Shown: one piece after another, positions 42,378-50,566 of the stretch
Position numbering within the stretch: the stretch's first letter is position 1
How the letters are laid out: every line of letters begins with the position of its first letter
Source: Marinitoga aeolica
GTDB lineage: Bacteria; Thermotogota; Thermotogae; Petrotogales; Petrotogaceae
NCBI RefSeq assembly: GCF_029910535.1
Contig: NZ_CP069362.1
Coordinates: forward strand, 1,550,001-1,614,000
Length of the DNA: 64,000 bases
Direction of reading: 5' to 3'
Program-made: the position numbers and the translations under genes
The notes under the pieces: generated by a model
Told to the model about the DNA's origin: nothing
Database searches by the model: none
What the model saw: the letters and a program-made list of their open reading frames with translations, nothing else

Positions 42378-44159
42378 TTAATTATTAGAAATTATTGGTT
42401 TATAAATTATCAATTTTTGACCAACAAAGATTAAATCAGGATTTTTAATATTATTCCATTTTGCAATAGTATAAGGATTTACATTATACATTCTACCTAA
42501 TTTAAATAATGTATCTCCAGATTTGACATTATACATAACATCTGTTGCAACATACCAATTATGATCAACTTTTGCTTCTATAACTTTATGCTCCATAATA
42601 TAATCAGCCATCAATTCTGAAACTTCCATCATAACTTCTTTTACAACAGGTTTTCCGGCGAACATTGAGTATCCACCACCGCCACCTGCTCTATAATTAT
42701 TTAATACAATATCATATTCTTTATCCATTTCAACAGGTTTTCCCTCATATTCTAACCAAACAACTCTTTCTCCAACAGGTTTTTCAACATCAATAATGTA
42801 ATTGATACCTTCCCACATATCATAATTATAATGCCTTGGTTTTGGTTCTACCCATGATTTGTTTACATCTACTTTACCATTTTTATATACAAAGTAATCT
42901 GCGCTTTTTTCTATAGCATCTTTTATATCTTTTCCTGTAACTCTTAATACTTTTAATGTGTTTGGATAAATATATACACCATTAATATCTCTTAATGTAA
43001 TAGGACCTGACTTCCAACCTTTTATATCATTGTTAAATAATGCAGTTGAAGAAATTTTAACTCCGGAATATGTTTGTTGAACTGTGTTTACAAATTCAAT
43101 TAAAGGGTGATCTGCCAATCTGACTTTTAATGGATCATATACATAAAAATCGCCTTTAGCTGTACCTACTGGTTGATCTAACCATTTTTGAACTTTATCT
43201 TCATAATCTTGCACAAGAGCTAATACTTCTTTATCTGATTCTACTGTTTTTGAATCTAATAATTCAGCTTTTTTAGAAACTACTTTCCATTTACCATCAG
43301 AATTGTCAAGAGTTAATTCAATTCTACCAACCTTTTTTCCCCAACTACTTGGCATTGTAACTGCTACATTATTATATACACCAGAAATAGATCTGTGTTG
43401 GTGCCCTGTTAATAATACATCAATACCTGGAACTTCCATTAATAACTGATAACCTTCATTTTCTCCGGTTAATTCTTCAGTTGGTTCTCCTGTATTCAAA
43501 TCTCTTTCAAAACCGCCATGATATCCTACAATTAAAACATCAACTTTTTCTTGATCTCTTAAGATTTTTACATATTTTTTTGTGACTTCAACCGGATCAT
43601 AAAAATCTAAATTTCTAATATTTTTTGGATCTTCCCAGTGAGGAATATACTTTGTGGTTAAACCTAGTATCCCGATTTTTACACCTTTATAGTCTATAAC
43701 CATATAAGGTTTAAATATGGGCTTTCCAGTGTCTCCATCTACAATATTCGCGCTTAAAAATGGGAAATTGGCTTCTGAAATAGCCTTATTTAATACTTTT
43801 TTTCCATAATTAAATTCATGATTTCCTATAACAGATGCAATATATCCCAGATGATTCATAACTTTAACCATAGGATCTATAGGTTTATTGTCTATCCTTG
43901 CATGGTAGTATTCGAGTGGAGTTCCCTGAATGAGATCACCTGTATCAATTAAAAGAACATTAGGATTTTTCTCTTTTTCCATATTATAGAAAGTAGCAAC
44001 TCTACCCAAGCCAACATAATAAGGTTTATTTGTTGCATAGTTAACAGGAAAAATATTACCATGTAAATCACTTGTGTGGAGAATAACTAAGTTCATCTGT
44101 TCAGCAAAAACAAACAAACCGAGAATTAAAATACTAAACAAAATAAGCACTTTTTTCAT
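42378..44159 (-). CDS. Secreted 5'-nucleotidase/phosphoesterase with C-terminal LysM domain
   Basis: 593 residues with a signal peptide (MKKVLILFSILILGLFVFA). The calcineurin-like metallophosphatase domain has HTSDLHGN, LLIDTGDLIQG, IGNHEFNYG and LTGHQHRS, the UshA/5'-nucleotidase metal-site series. The 5'-nucleotidase C-terminal substrate domain follows (NNYRAGGGGGYS). The last 45 residues, YNVKSGDTLFKLGRMYNVNP and on, form one LysM module that should bind peptidoglycan. It would hold a nucleotide-scavenging enzyme at the cell wall. Confidence 0.93.
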   Translation of the reverse strand: MKKVLILFSILILGLFVFAEQMNLVILHTSDLHGNIFPVNYATNKPYYVGLGRVATFYNMEKEKNPNVLLIDTGDLIQGTPLEYYHARIDNKPIDPMVKVMNHLGYIASVIGNHEFNYGKKVLNKAISEANFPFLSANIVDGDTGKPIFKPYMVIDYKGVKIGILGLTTKYIPHWEDPKNIRNLDFYDPVEVTKKYVKILRDQEKVDVLIVGYHGGFERDLNTGEPTEELTGENEGYQLLMEVPGIDVLLTGHQHRSISGVYNNVAVTMPSSWGKKVGRIELTLDNSDGKWKVVSKKAELLDSKTVESDKEVLALVQDYEDKVQKWLDQPVGTAKGDFYVYDPLKVRLADHPLIEFVNTVQQTYSGVKISSTALFNNDIKGWKSGPITLRDINGVYIYPNTLKVLRVTGKDIKDAIEKSADYFVYKNGKVDVNKSWVEPKPRHYNYDMWEGINYIIDVEKPVGERVVWLEYEGKPVEMDKEYDIVLNNYRAGGGGGYSMFAGKPVVKEVMMEVSELMADYIMEHKVIEAKVDHNWYVATDVMYNVKSGDTLFKLGRMYNVNPYTIAKWNNIKNPDLIFVGQKLIIYKPIISNN

Positions 44160-44188
44160 TTTTACACCCCCTGTTTTTTTAGTGCAAA

Positions 44189-44197
44189 TTTATTATA
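44189..44197 (-). promoter_or_regulatory. Extended -10 promoter of the 5'-nucleotidase gene
   Basis: On the minus strand TATAAT (44192-44197 on plus as ATTATA), preceded by TGA giving a TGn extension, about 30 bases before the start codon. No convincing -35. Confidence 0.55.
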
Positions 44198-44226
44198 TCA
44201 CTTTTTACAAAATAATAAAATATATA

Positions 44227-44784
44227 TTAATAATATATATGTTTATATATTTCATCTTTTATTATATCAATAAATTTGAAATTAATTTTGTTTTCGAGTA
44301 TATCAATTATTAAAATACTATGTGGAGTATTTTCTTTTGGAATAGAAACACTTCCTGGGTTTATTATGATTAATCCATTTTGTTCTTTGTATTTAGAAAT
44401 ATGCGTATGTCCGTGAATTAAATATTGACATTTATATTTTTTTGCTAAAGAAATAGAATCCTCTAAGTTAGGATCCCAACCATGTGTGAAGAAAAAATTA
44501 TATGGACCATAACTTTCTACAACATAAGGTGTAGGTTCTGGAATGTTGACTAATTTTAAATCAATAGGAGAGTCACAGTTTCCAGTTATAAATGTCCTTT
44601 TTTTAAAGTTTTTCAATAATTCAGCTAATTTCATAGGATTATAGCCTTCGGGCAAAGGATTACGGGGGCCATGATATAAATAATCTCCTAAATGGATTAT
44701 TCTATCAACATCTTTTAAATAATTAAAGGCTTTTTTAAAATAAAATAGTGATCCATGAGTATCGCTTAAAATTCCAAGTTTCAT
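44227..44784 (-). CDS. yfcE: YfcE/MJ0936-type metallophosphodiesterase
   Basis: 185 residues with the compact calcineurin-like fold: ILSDTHGS at the start, HLGDYLYHG, TGNCDS, FTHGWDP and HGHTH. This is the metal-ligand series of small cytosolic phosphodiesterases such as YfcE. ATG at 44784 has AGGAGG upstream; the frame extends to 44826 but without a site. It lies upstream of and on the same strand as the LysM nucleotidase but is probably a separate gene, as a promoter lies between them. The physiological substrate is unknown. Confidence 0.9.
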   Translation of the reverse strand: MKLGILSDTHGSLFYFKKAFNYLKDVDRIIHLGDYLYHGPRNPLPEGYNPMKLAELLKNFKKRTFITGNCDSPIDLKLVNIPEPTPYVVESYGPYNFFFTHGWDPNLEDSISLAKKYKCQYLIHGHTHISKYKEQNGLIIINPGSVSIPKENTPHSILIIDILENKINFKFIDIIKDEIYKHIYY

Positions 44785-44905
44785 TTTTGTACCTCCTATT
44801 ATATAAATAATATTGTTGATAGTCAATAATATTTTATCATAAAAACAGAATATAATAAATTACACTAAATTTTTTTAAGATTTAGTGTTTTATATATGTA
44901 AAATA

Positions 44906-44914
44906 TGATATAAT
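44906..44914 (+). promoter_or_regulatory. Extended -10 promoter of the PhnP-like gene
   Basis: TGATATAAT: a TGn extension and consensus TATAAT, about 34 bases before the ATG at 44948. Confidence 0.6.
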
Positions 44915-44947
44915 TAAGAAAAATCATAATTTTGAGGGGGAAATGGT

Positions 44948-45769
44948 ATGGAAATTTTATTTTTGGGTACAGCAGCATCTGAAGGGTTTCCAAATCCTTT
45001 TTGTTCATGCGAAAATTGTACAAAAGCACGAGAAGAAGGGAAAAAAAGTATTAGGTTGAGATCAAGTGTATTAGTTGATGAAGAGTTATTGATTGATTTT
45101 GGCCCTGATATTGTTTCTTCGACAAATAGATTTGGAAAAAATTTATCAAATATCAAGCATATATTAATAACTCATGGACATTCAGATCATTTGTTTTTAA
45201 AGAATTTCGAGTATCGAAACCCTATTTTTTCAGGTACATTTGAAAACTTATATCATTGTGATTTAATTGTTCCAGATAAGTTAGGAACTGTTATTAAAGA
45301 AAAAATAGAACTTCCCAAAGTTAGTTTGATGTCTGTTGAACCATATAAAACACTGCATTTGAACGGTTATGTTATTCATACATTAAAGGCAAACCATACA
45401 TCGGAATATGGAGAAACCCCGTTAAATTATATTATTGAAAGGAATGGAATTAAGTTATTATATGCAGTTGATTCTGGGAAAGTATTACCAGAAACATTAG
45501 AATTTATAAAGAATAATATACATTATTTAGATATTGTAATATTAGATGCAACAATGGGATTTAATAAAAAATATGAATTCCACATGGGATATGAAGAAGT
45601 TTTAGAAACTAGAAAAATATTGCAAAATGAAGGAATTACCGATAGTAATACAAAATATATAGCTACACATTTTTCTCATTTACATAATCCTGTTCATTCT
45701 GTACTTGAAGAAATATATCTTAAGGATAATATAATAACAGCTTATGATGGATTAAAAATAAAGAAATGA
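44948..45769 (+). CDS. PhnP-like metallo-beta-lactamase-fold hydrolase
   Basis: 273 residues. The MBL motif is THGHSDH near residue 78, with later metal ligands LKANHTSEYG and DSGKVLP. Near the N-terminus FCSCENCTKAR provides the three cysteines seen in PhnP, where they bind a structural zinc. PhnP is a cyclic phosphodiesterase of phosphonate breakdown, but no phn genes are nearby, so another phosphodiester may be the substrate. The start has GAGGGGG upstream. Monocistronic between a promoter and a terminator. Confidence 0.88.
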   Translation: MEILFLGTAASEGFPNPFCSCENCTKAREEGKKSIRLRSSVLVDEELLIDFGPDIVSSTNRFGKNLSNIKHILITHGHSDHLFLKNFEYRNPIFSGTFENLYHCDLIVPDKLGTVIKEKIELPKVSLMSVEPYKTLHLNGYVIHTLKANHTSEYGETPLNYIIERNGIKLLYAVDSGKVLPETLEFIKNNIHYLDIVILDATMGFNKKYEFHMGYEEVLETRKILQNEGITDSNTKYIATHFSHLHNPVHSVLEEIYLKDNIITAYDGLKIKK

Positions 45770-45792
45770 CGACTCATTACGAGTCGTCATTT
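45764..45792. terminator. Bidirectional terminator
   Basis: Twelve-base-pair stem AAATGACGACTC/GAGTCGTCATTT with ATTAC loop, overlapping the stop of the PhnP-like gene and serving the convergent maltose-binding protein gene. Confidence 0.9.
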
Positions 45793-45801
45793 CTTTATTA
45801 A

Positions 45802-47010
45802 TTATTTTGAAATTGATGATTTTATTTTTTCAACAGCTTCTTTTAAAGCTTGTGCTGGTTCTAATTGACCATTAATGATTTGTGATAATGCATCACCCAT
45901 TGGTCCCCATACTGAACCCATTTCCGGTACATTAGGCATTGGTTCTCCACCAGCTGCACTTTTTACAAATGCATCAACGATTTCTTTAGGAACAGGTCCA
46001 CCTTTTTCTTCAATTATTTGGGCAACATCTGTTCTTGCTGGTAATCTTGGATCTGCTAAATAGAATTGGTAAATTCCATCTTTTGTAGCTAAATAATTGA
46101 TTATAAATTCTTTTGCTAATGCTTTGTTTTCACTTCTTGCATTAACCATTAAACCTTGTACTCCAACAAATGGTTTTCCATGATGACCATTTCCTAAATC
46201 TAATTCTGTTAAAGGTAATACGCCAAAATCAATACCAGCATTGATATAATCTTTTACTGCCCAAGGGCCATTGATAATCATTGCTGCTAAACCATCTTTA
46301 AACATTGAATCCATTGTTCCATAATTTGCGCCTTGTGGAATTAAACCTTCGTCAAAGAATGATTTAATCAATTCAGCACCTTTAATTGCACCTTCGTTTG
46401 CTAAACCAATGTTGTTTACATCATAACCATTTTCTTTTGTCCATTTAAATACATAACCACCATTTCCTGCAATAAATCCGTATGAGAAATAGAAGTTTCC
46501 TGCATCATATACAAATCCTAATGTTTCATCTGTAGTGTATTCTGCTGCAACTTTTTTTAATTCTTCAATTGTTTTAGGTGCTTCTTCAACATAATCTTTA
46601 TTGTATAATAATGCTACAGCTTCAATAGCATATGGAACACCATATAATTTTCCATTTACTGTAAATGCATCTAAACCTGATTTAGCAAATTTGCTTGTTT
46701 CAATAGCAGAGAATGGGATTGAATCGATTAATCCGTTTTCTACCAATTCTCCAACCCAGTCATGAGCACCAACGATAATGTCTGGTCCTTCACCTGCTTG
46801 TGCTGCTGTTAAGAACTTTGCTTTGATGTCGCCAAAATTTACTTGTTGTACTTCTACTAAAATACCAGTATCTCTTGTAAACTTTTCACCAAAAGTTTTC
46901 ATGAAATCTACTTGTTTTTCTGAACACCATACAACTATCTTGTTTGAAACAGCGAAGATAGAAGTGAAAGTAAGTAATACCAATAATACTAATACTGCAA
47001 CTTTTTTCAT
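45802..47010 (-). CDS. malE: Maltose/maltodextrin-binding protein of an ABC transporter
   Basis: 402 residues with a signal peptide ending near FTSIFAVSN. The mature part begins KIVVWCSEKQ and contains AGEGPDIIVGAHDWVGEL, YGVPYAIEAVALLYNKD and INGPWAVKDYINAG, matching MalE-type solute-binding proteins. It should capture maltose or maltodextrins outside the membrane. The permease genes malF and malG and the ATPase are not in the window, so it is an orphan here. There is one cysteine in the mature N-terminus but no lipobox. GGGAGGG precedes the ATG. Confidence 0.93.
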   Translation of the reverse strand: MKKVAVLVLLVLLTFTSIFAVSNKIVVWCSEKQVDFMKTFGEKFTRDTGILVEVQQVNFGDIKAKFLTAAQAGEGPDIIVGAHDWVGELVENGLIDSIPFSAIETSKFAKSGLDAFTVNGKLYGVPYAIEAVALLYNKDYVEEAPKTIEELKKVAAEYTTDETLGFVYDAGNFYFSYGFIAGNGGYVFKWTKENGYDVNNIGLANEGAIKGAELIKSFFDEGLIPQGANYGTMDSMFKDGLAAMIINGPWAVKDYINAGIDFGVLPLTELDLGNGHHGKPFVGVQGLMVNARSENKALAKEFIINYLATKDGIYQFYLADPRLPARTDVAQIIEEKGGPVPKEIVDAFVKSAAGGEPMPNVPEMGSVWGPMGDALSQIINGQLEPAQALKEAVEKIKSSISK

Positions 47011-47058
47011 CTTTTTACCCTCCCTTAACTATATTTATAAAAAAACTGTTACAAGAAA

Positions 47059-47067
47059 ATTATAACA
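47059..47067 (-). promoter_or_regulatory. Extended -10 promoter of malE
   Basis: On the minus strand TGTTATAAT: TGn extension plus consensus TATAAT, about 48 bases before the malE ATG. Confidence 0.6.
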
Positions 47068-47158
47068 CAAAAAATTTTATTTTTCTATCTATTTTTTTGT
47101 TTTTAAAAGTATTTACGTATGATTAATAGTATTTATTAGTAATTACATATTAAAAAAT

Positions 47159-48211
47159 TCATTTTATAACCAAATATGTTATGTTTTGGGTAACAAGTTT
47201 ATAGTCTTTAAAGTATAGGTTATATATATCATCAGTGAATTTATTTGATTCGATTTCAAAAACAGCTTTTCCGTTAGAATAATTATATGAAAATACTTTA
47301 AATGTAGTTTTAATTTTATTAGCTATATTTTGATATTCATTATTGGATAAATCCAGTACTACAATTTGAATAGGAATCCCATTGGCCAGATAGTCCATCC
47401 AGGTTTTTAAAATTTTTTTAGCCAGTTTTTTTCCAGCAATTTCTGAACTTTTTTTTATTGCGGTTTTAATAGCATTTAGTTTTGTAACATCTGAACCACC
47501 AGCTTCAGAGGTTACGCTTGCAATTAATTTTCCAGTAGATGCCCAATAAGCTTTTAAGTCTATTTTACATCTGGCAGTGCTTAATCCATAGTATTCACCA
47601 GAATACTCTGCATAAGCATTACCTGTAATCAGAATATCCAGCCCTTCATTTGCTAATTTTGTCTTATCAGATATTTCCTTTATCCTTTTTGAGTCGAATA
47701 AATTAAAACCATATTTGCTTAATTCTGATTCAACAGAAATTTCAGATATTTTGTCTTTTGATAAATCAATATCTGAAGATAATGAAATAGAAACACCTAT
47801 TTTTGGTTTCTTCATTTGTTGTAAAATATAAAAGAAATCATCATCACCAATATCTTTTGATACTTTGTATTTTACCTTTACAGTGTATATTCCGTTATTG
47901 TTATGTGTTTCTATTATTTGAGCCCCTTTTATGAATCCATATGTTTTTGATAAGATGGTTTTATCAACTAACTTAAAATTTTTTACAGTTGTTTGATTAT
48001 ATATCCTCATTCCTACTATATTTTGAAGTGCTTGAATTCTTGCGTTACTTTCAGCATCTTCTAATGTTACACCTTTACCTTCAGTAACAATTTCAGTATA
48101 GTTATTATCTTGAGGAGAGAAATATTCATAAGGTTCTTGGTTAGTTTGTGAAGAACAGGAAAATAGTGCAAGTGTTAATAAAAAAATAATAAAATATGAT
48201 ATCTTTTTCAT
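47159..48211 (-). CDS. Lipoprotein with LPP20/FlgT-like N-terminal domain
   Basis: About 350 residues with a lipoprotein signal (LALFSCSS, Cys near residue 19). Residues 40-130 contain TEGKGVTLEDAESNARIQAL and YTVKVKYKVSKD, the pattern of LPP20/FlgT N-terminal domains. The following part, LDILITGNAYAEYSG and KLIASVTSEAGGSD, resembles the nucleotide-binding-protein-like fold of CsgG/LpoB-type lipoproteins. FlgT is a flagellar outer-membrane ring protein; here a role in an envelope assembly is a guess. ATG at 48211 follows GGGGG by six bases; another ATG is at 48217. It overlaps the end of dprA. Confidence 0.75.
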   Translation of the reverse strand: MKKISYFIIFLLTLALFSCSSQTNQEPYEYFSPQDNNYTEIVTEGKGVTLEDAESNARIQALQNIVGMRIYNQTTVKNFKLVDKTILSKTYGFIKGAQIIETHNNNGIYTVKVKYKVSKDIGDDDFFYILQQMKKPKIGVSISLSSDIDLSKDKISEISVESELSKYGFNLFDSKRIKEISDKTKLANEGLDILITGNAYAEYSGEYYGLSTARCKIDLKAYWASTGKLIASVTSEAGGSDVTKLNAIKTAIKKSSEIAGKKLAKKILKTWMDYLANGIPIQIVVLDLSNNEYQNIANKIKTTFKVFSYNYSNGKAVFEIESNKFTDDIYNLYFKDYKLVTQNITYLVIK

Positions 48212-48213
48212 AA

Positions 48214-49191
48214 TCATCCCCCTTTATAATAATAAATTCCATTAGTTTCTATGATTAAATCTTCCATTGTTAGAATTGTCAAACGTTGCAAAATTATTGA
48301 AGGATTTTCGTTTGTGTAATATATAATCTTTTCAAAGGAATTATATCCGTTTGTTATTGCAGAAACTATTTTAATATCGATTGGACTCTTTAGTTTTATA
48401 TTTTTATTTTGTTTTATGTTGAATAAATCTTTTAAATGTTTTTCAGAAACAATAGGGGTAGCCCCATTATATATTAAGTTATTTGTTCCTTCTGAACTTT
48501 TTTTATTTATATCTCCTGGAACGGCATAAACATCTATTCCAGATTCTGCTGCTAATCTTGCAGTTATTAAAGAGCCACTTCTTTTTGCGGCTTCCACTAC
48601 AATAATTGATTTGCTTAATCCTACAATTATTCTATTTCTTTCAGGGAACCTAAATGGTTGTGCAGGAGTACCTGGAGCATATTCTGAAACAATACATCCA
48701 TTGTTATTTAATATTTCATAATAAAGATTGGCGTTGGAAACAGGGTAAGGAATATCTACCCCACTACCTAATACGGCAACTGTTCCATTTTTTATTGCGC
48801 CTTTATGAGCATAAGAATCAATGCCATATGCCATTCCGCTTACAATAACATATTCTTTAGATAAAATTTCTGAAAAGGAAAGGGTTATATTTTTGCCGTA
48901 TGATGTGCATTTTCTAGAACCTACAATACCTATTGATTCTCTTTTTAATAATTCGCTGTTACCCTTAATATATAGCATTACTGGTGGATTATATATTCTT
49001 TTTAATTTTTCTGGATATTCATCGTCAAAATAGGTAATTACCTTGATATTTTTTTCTTTAAGAAATTCAAGATATGAATTTAATTGTTTCTTTTCAATTA
49101 ATGGAATTTTATTATTTTTAATATTATTTATAATATTTTTATTTGATTCCTTTAAAAATTCTTTCATCCATATTATATTATCTCGAACCAT
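48214..49191 (-). CDS. dprA: DNA processing protein DprA/Smf
   Basis: About 325 residues. DprA loads RecA on incoming single-stranded DNA in natural transformation. Motifs: YPEKLKRIYNPP, GIVGSRKCTSYGK, SGMAYGIDSYAHKGA, LGSGVDIPYP, FPERNRIIVG and EAAKRSGSLITARLA, all of the DprA Rossmann fold, and a short C-terminal winged-helix region. The start is likely the ATG at 49191, eight bases after AAGGA; the ATG at 49200 overlaps that site. It overlaps the DUF1622 gene end. Confidence 0.95.
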   Translation of the reverse strand: MVRDNIIWMKEFLKESNKNIINNIKNNKIPLIEKKQLNSYLEFLKEKNIKVITYFDDEYPEKLKRIYNPPVMLYIKGNSELLKRESIGIVGSRKCTSYGKNITLSFSEILSKEYVIVSGMAYGIDSYAHKGAIKNGTVAVLGSGVDIPYPVSNANLYYEILNNNGCIVSEYAPGTPAQPFRFPERNRIIVGLSKSIIVVEAAKRSGSLITARLAAESGIDVYAVPGDINKKSSEGTNNLIYNGATPIVSEKHLKDLFNIKQNKNIKLKSPIDIKIVSAITNGYNSFEKIIYYTNENPSIILQRLTILTMEDLIIETNGIYYYKGG

Positions 49192-49537
49192 TTGCAACAT
49201 CCTTTTTATGTTCTTTTATTTCTTTAGTTAAAAAATAATTTAATGTTGTTCTTATTGCAATTATTGTAGCTAGTTGTCCGATATCATTCCACGTTGGAGC
49301 AACCGTTGTTTTTAAGATGCTGGAGCCTATTAAGAAGCCTAATCCTAAAGAAAATGAATGGCCTAATTCCAACCTACTTTCCCAAGTAGCTTCTTCAGAT
49401 TTTTTGCTTAATAATATATCTTTTAAAAAGATGGAAAATCCTTTTAACATACCAAAAAAGATTACTATAATAGCCATAATATAAGATATATCTGATATAT
49501 AACTTACTGTTAATTCGACGATATGATGAAGATTCAT
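49178..49537 (-). CDS. DUF1622 family membrane protein
   Basis: 119 residues with about two or three membrane helices. SRLELGHSFSLGLGFLIGSSILKTTVAPTWNDIGQLA is not quoted in full elsewhere, but its core ELGHSFSLGLGFLIGSSIL and the final LNYFLTKEIKEH are the signature of DUF1622 (YisB-like) proteins of unknown function. ATG at 49537 has AGGAGGG upstream; the longer frame to 49600 lacks a site. It overlaps dprA at its 3' end and is the first gene of the group with dprA and the lipoprotein. Confidence 0.85.
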   Translation of the reverse strand: MNLHHIVELTVSYISDISYIMAIIVIFFGMLKGFSIFLKDILLSKKSEEATWESRLELGHSFSLGLGFLIGSSILKTTVAPTWNDIGQLATIIAIRTTLNYFLTKEIKEHKKDVANGSR

Positions 49538-49591
49538 TTTATCCCTCCTGGCACTATTTACAATAATTTTACCATAAAACATATAAAAATA

Positions 49592-49618
49592 AAAGGACAA
49601 TCTAAAAGATTGTCCTTT
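49592..49618 (-). terminator. Terminator of the tagA-like gene
   Basis: Twelve-base-pair stem AAAGGACAATCT/AGATTGTCCTTT with AAA loop, overlapping the stop codon; on the minus strand it is followed by TATTTTTA. Confidence 0.85.
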
Positions 49619-50354
49619 AAAGATTTATTACTTCTAAATTTACTGGCATTTCTTTTGAACGATAAATTTTAAAATAAAAATTCATTAAATCTGGTAATTT
49701 TTTGAATCTCTTTGGTTCTCTTAACATTCTATATAGCCATTCAAGGCCAAATATTTGAAATACCTTAGGTGCTCTTGGAATCTTGCCAGAGATTACATCT
49801 ATACTTCCACCAACTCCCATAGCCATTTTTACATTTAACTTGTGTATATTTTTATAAATAAATTCTTCTTGTTTTGGAACTCCCATGCCTACAAAAAGAA
49901 TTTCGGCGCCGCTGTTATTTATTTTTTCTATCACTTCATTATGGTTTTTGAAATATCCATGATGGGTTCCAACTATGGAAATTTGTGGGAATTTTTCTTT
50001 TAAATGATTTTTAGCTTTATCAGCAATACCTGGTTGAGATCCTAATAAAAATATCTTATGTTCCTGCCATTCGCATATTTTTAGCATAGTATCTATTCCT
50101 GGACATCTCTCAGTAGCATATCCCCATTTTTCCAAATATTTAACAACACCAATTCCATCTGGTATTGAAATTGTGGAATTTTGTAATTCATATTTATATT
50201 CAGTATTTTTAAAATATTCCAGGAACATTAAAGCATTAAGTGTAACAACCCAGGTTTTTTCATCTGAGTTGATTTTTCTCTTTATAAAATTCCACATTTC
50301 CTCTTTCTTACCTGATAAGAGTTTTAGTCCAAACAATTCAATCATTTGAGTCAC
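49617..50354 (-). CDS. TagA/WecG/CpsF-family glycosyltransferase (GT26)
   Basis: 245 residues. Members transfer N-acetylmannosamine-type sugars to undecaprenyl-linked GlcNAc for wall or capsule polymers. Motifs: VTLNALMFLEY, SIPDGIGVVKY, FLLGSQPGIADKA, LFVGMGVPKQEEFI and RAPKVFQIFGLEWLYRM. The start GTG at 50354 has AGGTGGG six bases upstream. TATAAT lies on the minus strand (50429-50434). It points to a surface glycopolymer made elsewhere in the genome, in addition to the Pel-like one. Confidence 0.92.
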   Translation of the reverse strand: MTQMIELFGLKLLSGKKEEMWNFIKRKINSDEKTWVVTLNALMFLEYFKNTEYKYELQNSTISIPDGIGVVKYLEKWGYATERCPGIDTMLKICEWQEHKIFLLGSQPGIADKAKNHLKEKFPQISIVGTHHGYFKNHNEVIEKINNSGAEILFVGMGVPKQEEFIYKNIHKLNVKMAMGVGGSIDVISGKIPRAPKVFQIFGLEWLYRMLREPKRFKKLPDLMNFYFKIYRSKEMPVNLEVINL

Positions 50355-50566
50355 GCCATTCCCACCTTTTAATAATCGCTTCTATTTATTTTTTCTTTAT
50401 TTTTACCATAAATACCTAATAAATTACAATTATATGTGTTAAAATATAAATCGGCTTATATTTATTTCATATTAAAAAGTCTATTTCAATTGTATATTTT
50501 ACCATATTTCCGTCTTAATTTATTAATGTATATGTTAAATTTAGAATAAAAATGGAGGTTGAGTAT

